In this document: piece after piece, positions 17,309 through 25,529 of the stretch
Layout: every line of letters starts with the position of its first letter
How positions within the stretch are numbered: the stretch's first letter is position 1
Assembly: GCA_022511265.1 (NCBI GenBank)
Contig: JAFLRX010000005.1
Span: 36,235-100,234 of the forward strand
Direction: 5' to 3'
DNA: 64,000 bases
DNA from: Eubacterium sp.
GTDB taxonomy: Bacteria > Bacillota > Clostridia > Oscillospirales > Ruminococcaceae
Position numbers and translations under genes: made by a program
Notes under the pieces: generated by a model
The model's database searches: none
What the model saw: only the letters and a program-made list of their open reading frames with translations
Told to the model about the DNA's origin: nothing

Positions 17309-17878
17309 TTAGCCATTGATCAGCCCGCTCAGCAGGATAAATATTTCCTCCGGCGGCGCCTGTACGTCTACAGCACCCAGCTCATATGCCGCGCGCGGCA
17401 TACCGTATACCACGCAAGACTCTTTATCCTGCGCAACGGTGGTACAGCCTGCCTGCTTCATCTCCAGCAGACCCTGTGCGCCGTCCTTGCCCATACCTGT
17501 CAGCAATACGCCTACCGTGTCCTTTTCGCCGAGCTTTGCCACCGACTGAAACAGCACATCTACCGAGGGGCAATGCCCCGATACCTTTTCGCCTGTGCCG
17601 ACCTGAAGATAAAACCTGTCGCCGTCGCTTATCACCCTCAGCTGTCTGTCGGCGCGGGCGGTGACTATCATTCCTTTTTCAAGGCGGTCGCCGTCGTCCG
17701 CCTCTTTCACACGCATTTTGCACACCTTTGACAGCCGCTCGGCATATATCGAGGTAAACATATCCGGCATATGCTGCACGATCACCACCGGCGGACAGTC
17801 GGCAGGCAGCCCCTTTACCACCTCGATTATCGCGTCGGTGCCGCCTGTGCTGGCGCCTATCGCTATCAGCTTTATCAT
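17309..17878 (-). CDS. cheB: CheB-type methylesterase/glutamine deamidase domain, without receiver domain
   Basis: A 189-residue stand-alone catalytic CheB domain that would remove methyl groups from, or deamidate, chemoreceptors. The catalytic triad is complete: S10 in IGASTGG, H36 in VQHMP, D132 in TGMGKDG. Classical CheB has an N-terminal CheY-like receiver that keeps the esterase in check; it is wholly absent here, so activity cannot be switched by CheA phosphorylation in the usual way. It is the last gene of the cheA-cheW-cheR-cheB run. Confidence 0.88.
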   Translation of the reverse strand: MIKLIAIGASTGGTDAIIEVVKGLPADCPPVVIVQHMPDMFTSIYAERLSKVCKMRVKEADDGDRLEKGMIVTARADRQLRVISDGDRFYLQVGTGEKVSGHCPSVDVLFQSVAKLGEKDTVGVLLTGMGKDGAQGLLEMKQAGCTTVAQDKESCVVYGMPRAAYELGAVDVQAPPEEIFILLSGLING

Positions 17879-17903
17879 AAGATCAGCTCTTCCTGTTATG
17901 TCG

Positions 17904-18740
17904 TCAGTCTAACGGCTTGCGATAGACTGCGGGGGCAATGTACTCGAATTTCTTCATCTCTCTGGGTATCCCCTCAGAATGCCCGATAAACAGATATCCG
18001 CCGGGGCGCAGCACGTCATAAAACCGCTCCAGCAGCTTTGCCCGCGTTTCCTTTTCAAAATATATCATCACATTACGGCAGAAGATAAGGTCAAACGGCT
18101 CTTTCTTGAACGGTATCTCGTCCATAAGGTTGAACATCTTGAAAATAACGCCGTCGCGTATCTCCTTTGATATCTTTATCCGCTCGCCGTCTACGTCGGT
18201 AAAGTATCTGTCCACCCAGCCGTCGGGCAGCTGTTGCGCGCTTTTCCTCGGATATACGCCGTTTTGCGCCGCGGCAAGAATTTTTACCGAAATGTCGGTG
18301 GCGAGTATGCGGGTGTCCCAATAATGCTTTTCCCGCCCGAGATATTCGCTGATGAACATTGCGGCGGTGTATGCCTCTTCCCCGCTGGAGCAGCCCGCGC
18401 TCCAGATACGCATACTGCGCTTTGCGCTGTTTTTGCGCACCATGTGCGGCAGCACAGTGTCGTTCAGAAATGTAAAATGCTCCGGCTCGCGCATAAAAAA
18501 CGTATGGTTGGTGGTCAGGCTGTTTACCATCTGCTGCATCTCGCTGCCGCGCAGGTCCATAAAGCAACGGTCGAGATATTCGGTATATCCGTTAAATCCG
18601 CGCTCGGTCAGCATGCTGCCCAGCCTGCCCTCTACCAGCGCGCGCTTTCCCTCAAGGTTTATCCCGTACGCGTCCTTTATATAGTTTACCAGCCTGTCAA
18701 AGTCTCTGTCGTCTATCCTCAGTACACCGTCCACGGTCAC
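17904..18740 (-). CDS. cheR: Chemoreceptor glutamate methyltransferase CheR
   Basis: A 278-residue SAM-dependent methyltransferase with an N-terminal helical CheR domain (IDDRDFDRLVNYIKDAYGI) and the catalytic domain with IWSAGCSSGEEAYTAAM and FDLIFCRNVMIYF. The start is GTG at 18740, overlapping the cheW stop as GTGA, so translation is coupled. It methylates receptor glutamates in adaptation, opposing CheB. No receptor gene is present in the window. Confidence 0.92.
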   Translation of the reverse strand: MTVDGVLRIDDRDFDRLVNYIKDAYGINLEGKRALVEGRLGSMLTERGFNGYTEYLDRCFMDLRGSEMQQMVNSLTTNHTFFMREPEHFTFLNDTVLPHMVRKNSAKRSMRIWSAGCSSGEEAYTAAMFISEYLGREKHYWDTRILATDISVKILAAAQNGVYPRKSAQQLPDGWVDRYFTDVDGERIKISKEIRDGVIFKMFNLMDEIPFKKEPFDLIFCRNVMIYFEKETRAKLLERFYDVLRPGGYLFIGHSEGIPREMKKFEYIAPAVYRKPLD

Positions 18741-19267
18741 ACCAACGGCTCGGGGGTGCGGTCGCCCAGCAGTCTTTCTACGTCCAGCACCAGATTTACG
18801 CCGTCCTCCGTCTCAACGATATACTTTATGAATTTATCCGCGTTGACATTCATCGCGTCGGGTGTTGCCGACATATTGCTCTCCCTTACAGGCAGCACGT
18901 CCGACACGCTGTCCGCGATAAGTCCCACCGTCATATCCAATGCGTTGACGATTATCACGCAGGTGCGGTCGGTGTATGCTGTCTCCGGCTTGTTAAAGCG
19001 GGTACGCATATTCATCACCGGCACTATCTTACTGCGCACGTTGATTATGCCCTTTATGTACTCCGGTACGGCAGGCACAACGGTGATGTGGGGTATCTCT
19101 ATTATCTCGGTGACATACTCTATCTCTATCGCATAGGTCTGCTCTGCCACCTTAAAGGTCAGCACCTTTGATATCTCTTTATCATAGTCTTCCTGCTGCG
19201 CCAGCTGCGCCTTCATACGCAGGTCGAGCAGCTCTTCAAAGGTATCCATCGGTTTTTCCGTCGGCAT
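18737..19267 (-). CDS. cheW: Chemotaxis coupling protein CheW
   Basis: A 176-residue adaptor with a CheW SH3-like domain (about 33-170) that links receptors to CheA. Diagnostic stretch: YAIEIEYVTEIIEIPHITVVPAVPEYIKGIINVRSKIVPVMNM. An extra acidic/helical N-terminus of about 30 residues precedes the domain. GGAGG lies before the ATG. It follows cheA by 13 bases. Confidence 0.93.
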   Translation of the reverse strand: MPTEKPMDTFEELLDLRMKAQLAQQEDYDKEISKVLTFKVAEQTYAIEIEYVTEIIEIPHITVVPAVPEYIKGIINVRSKIVPVMNMRTRFNKPETAYTDRTCVIIVNALDMTVGLIADSVSDVLPVRESNMSATPDAMNVNADKFIKYIVETEDGVNLVLDVERLLGDRTPEPLV

Positions 19268-19280
19268 AATATCCTCCGTA

Positions 19281-21350
19281 TCAGTCTGTATTTATCAGAT
19301 TATTTACGTCAATTATCAGCGAGATGCTGCCGTCGCCCATTATCGTACAGCCGGACAGACCCTGCTGCTTGATATTGTATCGGCTCAAAAATTTCGGGAA
19401 CGGCTTTACCACCACCGGCTGCTCGCCTATCAGCTTATCCGCGAACAGGCATATGTCCTTGCCGCCCGCTTTGACTACAAGTAAAATGCCCTGTTTCAGG
19501 TCGGTGACATCGGTCTGCATTTTAAATTTTTCATGCAGCCGCAGTATCGGATAGCAGGTGCCGCGTATCATTATCATCTCGCCGCTTTCGGTGTCAGTCA
19601 GCAGGCGGTTTTCGTTGACCATAAGGCTCTCCCGCACCGAGGATATTGGCACGGTCAGCACGGTGTCGCCCACCTGCAATTTCATACCGTCAACTATAGC
19701 GAGCGTCAGCGGTATCTTTATGATAAAGCTTGTGCCCTTGCCCTCTTCACTCTCAACGGTGAGGGTGCCGCCTATCTGCTCGATATTGCTCTTTACCACG
19801 TCCATACCAACGCCGCGGCCGGAATATTCGGTCACCTGCTCGTTGGTGGAAAAGCCGGGCAGCAATATCATATTAAGTATCTCTTTAGCGGAATAATCCT
19901 CAGCGGGGCGTGACAGCATGCCGTTTTTCTGTGCCTTGGCAAGCACCTTTTTCTTATCTATTCCCGCGCCGTCGTCGCTGACTGTGATTATTACCTCACC
20001 TGAGGCGTTGCGCGCCGCCAGCTTTACGTATGCCTTGGCGGGCTTGCCCTTTGCTATACGCTCGTCGACGGTGTCCTCTATTCCGTGGTCCATACAGTTG
20101 CGGACAAGGTGCATCAGCGGGTCGTTCAGCATATCGACAATGCTCTTGTCCACCTCGGTGTTTTCACCCTCTAATATCAGCTCCGCGTCCTTGTTCAGCT
20201 TGACCTTCATGTCGCGGACAACACGCCCCATTTTCTGGAACACGCCCGCCAGCGGCACCATGCGTATCGACATAACGGTGTCCTGCAATTCGTCAGTCAG
20301 CTTTCTCAGCTGTCTTGCCGCCTTGGAAAAGTTCTCCAGTTTCAGTCCCTCAAGGTCGGGGTTGGCGGTCACCATAGACTCGGTGGTGATTATCTCGCCC
20401 ACTATGTCATGCAGCAGATCCAGCTTGGCAAGGTTTACGCTGATAAGGCTTTGCTTTTGTCCGCTGCCTGCCGCCTTTTTTATCTCCTCCTGCGTCTTTT
20501 GCGCGGCGGATTTTTCCGCTTTGGGTGCGGGGGTGCTTTCCGGCTTAGTCTCTTCCGGCTTGGCTTCTGCCTGCACGGGTGCGGACGGCTCGGATTTTGT
20601 ATTTACCACCTCGTAGGATTCGACATTCACCGCATCCTCGATAAGCGTTAAAATATCCTCGTTGGTTACCTCTGTCGCCCTGAACACCACGATAAAACCG
20701 TTTTCTATGATATCCTTTGCGGTGTCGGCATTGGTCTCTACATCAGGCGGAACGCACGCCAGTATCTCTGCGTCGTCCTTTATCTTGTTAAGCAGCAGGA
20801 AAGCGCGGAGGTTTTCCATACCGCAGCCCGCCTCAAAATGTACTCTGACGGTCATTGCGCCGTCTGCGGCACTTTCGGGCGGCAGCTCGCCGCTGCCTGT
20901 TGCCGCCGCGGGGGCTGCGCCGCCGTCTTCCATCGCCTTCAGCTGCTTTGCGGCACTCTCAAGGCGGGAGATGATATCCGAAAAATCGGTCGGCTCAAAG
21001 TCCTCGGGACTGGACTGTATTATGTCTATCTCCGCCTTATACAGGTCGGAGACGGTGAATATCAGCTCGTACACAAACTGCGCGTCCTTTACCAGCTCCG
21101 GCTTTTCACGGATGATAAAGAACAGGTCCTCGCCCTTGTGCGCTATCTTTTGCAGATTGTCAAAGCCCATCATCGCTGACGAGCCCTTTATCGTGTGCAT
21201 TATGCGGAACACCTCGTTGATGTCCTCTTCGATAAAAGTATTTGCGCCTTCGGTGCGTATAAGTATCTCGTCCAACTGCTCTAACATCGAGCCGGTCTCA
21301 AATATGTACATATCCAGCATGGATTCCATGCCGGGTTCTATTTTTGCCAT
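19281..21350 (-). CDS. cheA: Chemotaxis sensor histidine kinase CheA
   Basis: A 689-residue kinase. Domains in order: HPt with phosphorylated H52 (FRIMHTIKGSSAMMGF); a P2-like domain about 160-250 (MTVRVHFEAGCGMENLRAF); an Ala/Glu/Lys/Pro-rich linker; dimerisation helices; the ATPase domain with HLVRNCMDHGIE, DDGAGID and YSGRGVGMDVV; and a C-terminal CheW-like domain. It heads the cluster. No cheY, receptor, flagellar or type IV pilus gene is visible, so the output cannot be named from this window. Confidence 0.93.
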   Translation of the reverse strand: MAKIEPGMESMLDMYIFETGSMLEQLDEILIRTEGANTFIEEDINEVFRIMHTIKGSSAMMGFDNLQKIAHKGEDLFFIIREKPELVKDAQFVYELIFTVSDLYKAEIDIIQSSPEDFEPTDFSDIISRLESAAKQLKAMEDGGAAPAAATGSGELPPESAADGAMTVRVHFEAGCGMENLRAFLLLNKIKDDAEILACVPPDVETNADTAKDIIENGFIVVFRATEVTNEDILTLIEDAVNVESYEVVNTKSEPSAPVQAEAKPEETKPESTPAPKAEKSAAQKTQEEIKKAAGSGQKQSLISVNLAKLDLLHDIVGEIITTESMVTANPDLEGLKLENFSKAARQLRKLTDELQDTVMSIRMVPLAGVFQKMGRVVRDMKVKLNKDAELILEGENTEVDKSIVDMLNDPLMHLVRNCMDHGIEDTVDERIAKGKPAKAYVKLAARNASGEVIITVSDDGAGIDKKKVLAKAQKNGMLSRPAEDYSAKEILNMILLPGFSTNEQVTEYSGRGVGMDVVKSNIEQIGGTLTVESEEGKGTSFIIKIPLTLAIVDGMKLQVGDTVLTVPISSVRESLMVNENRLLTDTESGEMIMIRGTCYPILRLHEKFKMQTDVTDLKQGILLVVKAGGKDICLFADKLIGEQPVVVKPFPKFLSRYNIKQQGLSGCTIMGDGSISLIIDVNNLINTD

Positions 21351-21380
21351 ACTGTTCCGCCCTTCCGATTTTATTATGTC

Positions 21381-21394
21381 AGCGCATATGCGCT
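21381..21394. promoter_or_regulatory. Perfect palindrome in the cheA leader
   Basis: AGCGCATATGCGCT is a 14-base perfect palindrome lying between the predicted start of transcription and cheA. It may be an operator or a small hairpin; no regulator can be named. Confidence 0.35.
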
Positions 21395-21422
21395 AAAAAA
21401 GTCAAAACTACCCTATATTAAT

Positions 21423-21451
21423 ATAATACACTAAATCGTATGGAAAATCAA
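21423..21451 (-). promoter_or_regulatory. Promoter of the che cluster
   Basis: TTGATT (21446-21451), 17-base spacer, TATTAT (21423-21428) on the minus strand. This is a housekeeping-type promoter, and I see no sigma-28-type sequence. Confidence 0.6.
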
Positions 21452-21456
21452 GTGGA

Positions 21457-21491
21457 AAATGAAAAAAGCCGCGCTGCGGCTTTTTTCATTT
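21457..21491. terminator. Terminator downstream of the Nudix gene
   Basis: The stem AAAAAAGCCGC / GCGGCTTTTTT with loop GCT extends into flanking A/T pairs. It insulates the che promoter from upstream transcription. Confidence 0.88.
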
Positions 21492-22015
21492 TATTCATTT
21501 TTCGTAAACGTCCCTCTTTGGTTTCTCATAAAGAACAACAGACGGATGATCTCCTTATGATACGGGATAAATATACCCTCGTCTATCATTGCGATTATCT
21601 CGTCGGCGGTCGCCCATTTCACCGTCTTGACCTCCTCGGGCTGGAGTGTCAGCTTGTCTATGTCAAGGTCGGCATGCACCGTATAGATATCGTCAAAGCC
21701 CTCGTCATAGTGTATGGTTATCACCGGGCGGGCATTTTCAAAACTGATATCCGCGCCCAGCTCTTCCAGCGTCTCGCGGTGCGCGGCAGAGGTGCTTGTG
21801 TCTCCCGCGACGGCAGAGCCGCCGACAGACACATCCCACATTCCCGACCAGCCGGCCTTAAACGGCTGACGCTGCTGTATCAGCATCTTCCCCTCAGAGT
21901 TGAATATGCAGACGTGTACCGCAAGATGATAATACCCCGCGGGGATAGGCTCGCCGCGGGGGATGGTTTTACCTGTCCTCTCCCGCTCGGCGGTGTATAG
22001 GTCGAATATTTCCAT
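21491..22015 (-). CDS. Nudix hydrolase
   Basis: A 174-residue Nudix protein. The Nudix box reads G-x5-D-x7-RETLEELG, with Asp in place of the first Glu of the consensus. The N-terminal MEIFDLYTAERERTGKTIPRG and the YYHLAVHVCIFNSEGKMLIQQR stretch place it in the group related to isopentenyl-diphosphate isomerase-like Nudix enzymes with unknown substrate. AAAGGAG precedes the start. Confidence 0.85.
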   Translation of the reverse strand: MEIFDLYTAERERTGKTIPRGEPIPAGYYHLAVHVCIFNSEGKMLIQQRQPFKAGWSGMWDVSVGGSAVAGDTSTSAAHRETLEELGADISFENARPVITIHYDEGFDDIYTVHADLDIDKLTLQPEEVKTVKWATADEIIAMIDEGIFIPYHKEIIRLLFFMRNQRGTFTKNE

Positions 22016-22052
22016 AATATATCACTCCTTTGCTTTCTCACAATTATGTAAA

Positions 22053-22078
22053 CGGGATACCCTGCTTCGGGTATCCCG
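22053..22078 (-). terminator. Probable terminator of the aldo/keto reductase gene
   Basis: A 10-bp stem CGGGATACCC / GGGTATCCCG with a 6-base loop, followed on the minus strand by a short T-run only. Confidence 0.6.
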
Positions 22079-22086
22079 CCGATCTA

Positions 22087-23211
22087 TTATTCTTCAAACT
22101 GCTCCGCGCACGCCTTTAGCCGCGCGATAACGTCTATCTGCTGGGGGCAGGCACTTTCGCACTGGCCGCATTCGATACAGTCAGAGGCTTTGCCCCTGTC
22201 GGTGGTCGAAATGGTATATTCACGTCTGCCGCGGAATGCCTCGTTGCCCCTTTGATGATTTGCCACATGGAATATCTCAGGTATCGGGATATTCATCGGG
22301 CAGCCGTCGGTGCAATAATGGCATGCCGTGCAGGGTATCGACGCGTCCCCGTTCAACGCTGACTGCGCCCTCAGGATGACCGCCTGCTCGTCGTCAGACA
22401 GCGACTTGAAATCCTTCATATACGAGAGGTTGTCCTTCATCTGCTCGATATTGGACATACCCGAAAGCACTGTGATAATGCCGTCCAACGACGCGGCATA
22501 GCGTATCGCCCAGGACGCTGTCGACGCGTCGGGGTTTGCCGCCTTTAATATCTCTTTTACCTTGGGTATGGGGTCAGCCAGCGCGCCGCCCTTGACAGGC
22601 TCCATAATGGTGATGGATTTGCCGTGTTTTCTTGCTATCTCATAGCACTCGCGGGACGCTACGCCCGGGTTTTCCCAGTCGGCGTAGTTTATTTGCAACT
22701 GTACAAAATCCACGTCGGGATGGTCGGTCAGCAGCTCTTCCAGCAGTGCGGGGTCGGCATGGAAAGAAAAGCCGTAGTATTTGATAAGCCCCTTTGCCTT
22801 CTGCTCTTTAACAAAATCCCATATATGATATTCGTCGTAAATCTTATAGTTGCCGCGCTGTAACGCGTGAAGGAGATAATAATCAAAATAGCCCGCGCCG
22901 GTGCGCTCGAGACTGGTGTAAAACTGCTGCTTTGCTTTTTCCTCACTGTGGTCGCCCATCCATGCGCACAGCTTGGTGCATAAAGTATAACTCTCGCGAG
23001 GATAGCGGTCTACCAACGCCGCCCGTGCCGCCTTTTCCGACTCACCTCCGTCATAAACATAAGCGGTGTCAAAGTATGTAAGACCTGCGTCCATAAACAT
23101 ATCGACCATCTCTTTTGTCTGCTCGATGTCTATTTTGCCGTCCGCCAGCTTGGGCAGACGCATAAGCCCAAAGCCCAGCTTGGGCGTGTTTTCTCCGAAA
23201 TAACGTTCCAT
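22087..23211 (-). CDS. Aldo/keto reductase fused to a two-cluster ferredoxin domain (copy 1)
   Basis: A 374-residue protein. The TIM-barrel aldo/keto reductase (about 1-280) has the tetrad context YFDTAYVYDG, LCTKLCAW and YLLHALQ. The C-terminal part has two 4Fe-4S motifs, CTACHYCTDGCP and CIECGQCESACP. In such fusions reduction could be driven by ferredoxin-type electrons rather than NADPH alone; substrate unknown. Two close paralogues lie at 35981 and 49280. It has its own promoter and a GGAGG site. Confidence 0.9.
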   Translation of the reverse strand: MERYFGENTPKLGFGLMRLPKLADGKIDIEQTKEMVDMFMDAGLTYFDTAYVYDGGESEKAARAALVDRYPRESYTLCTKLCAWMGDHSEEKAKQQFYTSLERTGAGYFDYYLLHALQRGNYKIYDEYHIWDFVKEQKAKGLIKYYGFSFHADPALLEELLTDHPDVDFVQLQINYADWENPGVASRECYEIARKHGKSITIMEPVKGGALADPIPKVKEILKAANPDASTASWAIRYAASLDGIITVLSGMSNIEQMKDNLSYMKDFKSLSDDEQAVILRAQSALNGDASIPCTACHYCTDGCPMNIPIPEIFHVANHQRGNEAFRGRREYTISTTDRGKASDCIECGQCESACPQQIDVIARLKACAEQFEE

Positions 23212-23246
23212 ATTTACCTCCTGCGGTTATCAGGTCAATTTCTCGT

Positions 23247-23275
23247 ATTGTAACATAATTTTAACGCAATGTCAA
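23247..23275 (-). promoter_or_regulatory. Promoter of aldo/keto reductase copy 1
   Basis: TTGACA (23270-23275), 17-base spacer, TACAAT (23247-23252) on the minus strand. Confidence 0.8.
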
Positions 23276-23278
23276 GAT

Positions 23279-23662
23279 TTACTCGGTCAGCTCTATCAGG
23301 TTATCCTCAAACCCGCGGATACAGCTCTCATAATATCCGTCGCCCGTCACCCTCGGTCCGCTGACAACTGCATATCCGTCATTTCTGAGCCGCTCGGTCA
23401 AGCTGTCAACAGCTTCACGGCTGCCAAGGCTGAAAGCTATATGGATATAGCCTGTCTGCAAAAGCTCTTTTTGCTTATCAGCAACATCGGGTCTTGTCAT
23501 CAGCTCTATCCTCGACCCGTCATCAATCACAATAAAATAAGATTGAAAGCCTGTTTTCGTATTGTGATACATCTGATTGGACGTTGCCCCGAAATACTGA
23601 ATAAAAAACTCTTTTGCTTTTTCAAGGTCGTTTACATACATTGCGATATGGTCTATTTTCAT
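23279..23662 (-). CDS. VOC (glyoxalase/bleomycin-resistance fold) protein
   Basis: A 127-residue single VOC module beginning MKIDHIAMYVNDLEKAKEFF. Candidate metal ligands are the first His (DHIA), a Glu in RIELMTRP, a His in YIHIAFSLG, and the final Glu in NLIELTE. The family includes lactoylglutathione lyase and resistance proteins; neither role can be assigned. AGGAGA precedes the start. A strong terminator separates it from oadA upstream. Confidence 0.85.
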   Translation of the reverse strand: MKIDHIAMYVNDLEKAKEFFIQYFGATSNQMYHNTKTGFQSYFIVIDDGSRIELMTRPDVADKQKELLQTGYIHIAFSLGSREAVDSLTERLRNDGYAVVSGPRVTGDGYYESCIRGFEDNLIELTE

Positions 23663-23687
23663 ATTCAGTCTCCTGTTATTTTAACTC

Positions 23688-23718
23688 AAAAAGGCTGTTG
23701 CACCGCAACAGCCTTTTT
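23688..23718 (-). terminator. Terminator of the transcarboxylase-like operon
   Basis: The stem AAAAAGGCTGTTGC / GCAACAGCCTTTTT lies just past the oadA-like stop. Confidence 0.9.
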
Positions 23719-23724
23719 CCACTT

Positions 23725-25122
23725 TTATACCGGCATAACCTTATTGGTCTTATCCGCATGCTCCGCGTCGATGCCGAGCTGCTTATCCTTGCGCTTTTCA
23801 AAGAACTTCTCCGCTACCTGACCGAACATCGCATAGCTGAGTACGTCCTCCTCCTGCTGGGTCCACTTTGCCGCCTCTGCCTTCAGCTTTTCAAGCTCAG
23901 GCTCGATAAGGTCGGCGGGACGGCAGTCTATCGGCTCTTCGTCGCCGAGTATCTTCTTTCTGAACTCGGGGTCGATGGGCGCGGGGGTCTTGCCGTAGTT
24001 GCCCTTTACTATATCCTTAAATTCCTTGGTTACCATCTTATAACGCTCGCCGGTGATAACATTGAACACCGCCTGAGTGCCGACTATCTGCGAGGTAGGA
24101 GTAACCAGCGGCGGATAGCCCGCGTCGGCTCTTACCCTCGGTACTTCTCTCAGCACGTCCTCGAACTGGTCGGATTTGCCCGCCTGCTTTAGCTGTGACA
24201 AGAGGTTGGACAGCATGCCGCCCGGAACCTGATATATCAGTGCGTTTGCGTCGGCTGCCAGCATCTTGGGGTCAAGCAGACCGTTGTCAAGGTACTTCTG
24301 ACGTACCTTCATAAAGTATGCGCGCAGCTCTTGCAGCTTGATAAGGTCAAGTCCTGTATCGTATTCGGTACCCTGCAGCGCAGCGACCATAGATTCGGTC
24401 GGGGTGTGCGAGGTACCCAGCGCCAGCGGAGACAGTGCGGTGTCTATCATATCAACGTCAGCCTCTATCGCCTTGAGCAGGCACATTGAGGACAGTCCCG
24501 AGGTACTGTGGGTATGCAGCTGTATCGGGATATTTACCGCGCCTTTAAGTGCCTTTACAAGGCTTGCCGCATTGTAGGGTGTAAGCAATGCTGCCATATC
24601 CTTTATGCAGATAGAGTCAGCGCCTGCCGCCTCGATACGCTTTGCGTAATCCACATAATAGTCCTCGGTGAATATCTCGCCGAGCGTGTAGGAAATAGCT
24701 ATCTGCGCGTGCGCACCCTCTTTCTTGGCAGCCTTTACGGCGGTCTCAAGGTTTCTTATATCGTTCAGCGCGTCGAAAATTCTGATTATGTCGATACCGT
24801 TAGCGACCGACTTCTGCACGAAATATTCCAGCACGTCGTCCGCATAGTGGCGGTAGCCCAGCATATTCTGTCCTCTGAACAGCATCTGCAGCTTGGTGTT
24901 GGGCATTTCGCGTCTTAAAATACGCAGTCTGTCCCACGGGTCTTCGTCTAAGTAACGCAGGCAGGCGTCAAAGGTCGCGCCGCCCCAGCATTCTACCGAG
25001 TAGAAGCCTATTTTATCCATCAGCGGCAGCGCGGGCAGCATATCCTCCATTGCCATACGGGTGGCAAACAGGGACTGATGCGCGTCACGCAGCACCGTTT
25101 CGGTAATTTTTACTTTAGCCAT
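23725..25122 (-). CDS. Oxaloacetate decarboxylase alpha-type / pyruvate carboxyltransferase subunit
   Basis: A 465-residue carboxyltransferase of the OadA / PycB / transcarboxylase 5S family, which moves CO2 between biotin and pyruvate/oxaloacetate. It begins VKITETVLRDAHQSLFATRM (metal-binding Asp in RDAHQS) and contains GADSICIKDMAALL and the metal-binding PIQLHTHSTSG. Unlike full-length OadA it stops after the conserved domain and has no fused biotin domain; the separate biotin protein is the next gene upstream. It is the last gene of a three-gene operon. Confidence 0.9.
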   Translation of the reverse strand: MAKVKITETVLRDAHQSLFATRMAMEDMLPALPLMDKIGFYSVECWGGATFDACLRYLDEDPWDRLRILRREMPNTKLQMLFRGQNMLGYRHYADDVLEYFVQKSVANGIDIIRIFDALNDIRNLETAVKAAKKEGAHAQIAISYTLGEIFTEDYYVDYAKRIEAAGADSICIKDMAALLTPYNAASLVKALKGAVNIPIQLHTHSTSGLSSMCLLKAIEADVDMIDTALSPLALGTSHTPTESMVAALQGTEYDTGLDLIKLQELRAYFMKVRQKYLDNGLLDPKMLAADANALIYQVPGGMLSNLLSQLKQAGKSDQFEDVLREVPRVRADAGYPPLVTPTSQIVGTQAVFNVITGERYKMVTKEFKDIVKGNYGKTPAPIDPEFRKKILGDEEPIDCRPADLIEPELEKLKAEAAKWTQQEEDVLSYAMFGQVAEKFFEKRKDKQLGIDAEHADKTNKVMPV

Positions 25123-25140
25123 AGGTATTTTCCTTTCGCC

Positions 25141-25509
25141 TTATGCGTTAATGGTAGCTATGAGCGCGCCGGTCTCTACCGACTGACCCTTGGTCACATT
25201 TACGCTGGCAAGTGTTCCGTCACAGCTTGCAACTATGTCGTTTTCCATCTTCATAGCCTCGAGTATAGCTATTACAGTGCCGTTGCTTACCTTTGCGCCG
25301 GGCTGCAGCTTAACGTCTACGATAGTGCCGGGCATGGGCGCGGTCACCTTTACGCCGCCCTCTGCGCCGGTCGCAGCGGGTGCTGCAGCGGGCTTAGCCG
25401 CGGGCTTTGCGGCGGGTGCGGGTGCTGCCGCAGGTGCTGCTGCCTCGCCCGCCTCTTCAACGGTTACGTCGTATGCGGTTCCGTTTACGGTGATATTGTA
25501 CTTCTTCAT
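25141..25509 (-). CDS. Biotin carboxyl carrier protein
   Basis: A 122-residue carrier with a C-terminal biotinyl domain. The biotin attachment lysine is K87 in ILEAMKMEN. An Ala/Pro-rich flexible linker (about 20-48) joins a short N-terminal beta segment to it. It sits between the two carboxyltransferase genes, as expected for a shuttling arm. Confidence 0.93.
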   Translation of the reverse strand: MKKYNITVNGTAYDVTVEEAGEAAAPAAAPAPAAKPAAKPAAAPAATGAEGGVKVTAPMPGTIVDVKLQPGAKVSNGTVIAILEAMKMENDIVASCDGTLASVNVTKGQSVETGALIATINA

Positions 25510-25529
25510 ATCTCAAAACTCCTTTTAGA

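Noticed and set aside
19918..20616. Plus-strand frame of 232 Ser/Ala-rich residues
   Set aside because: It is antisense to cheA, which is complete with all expected motifs.
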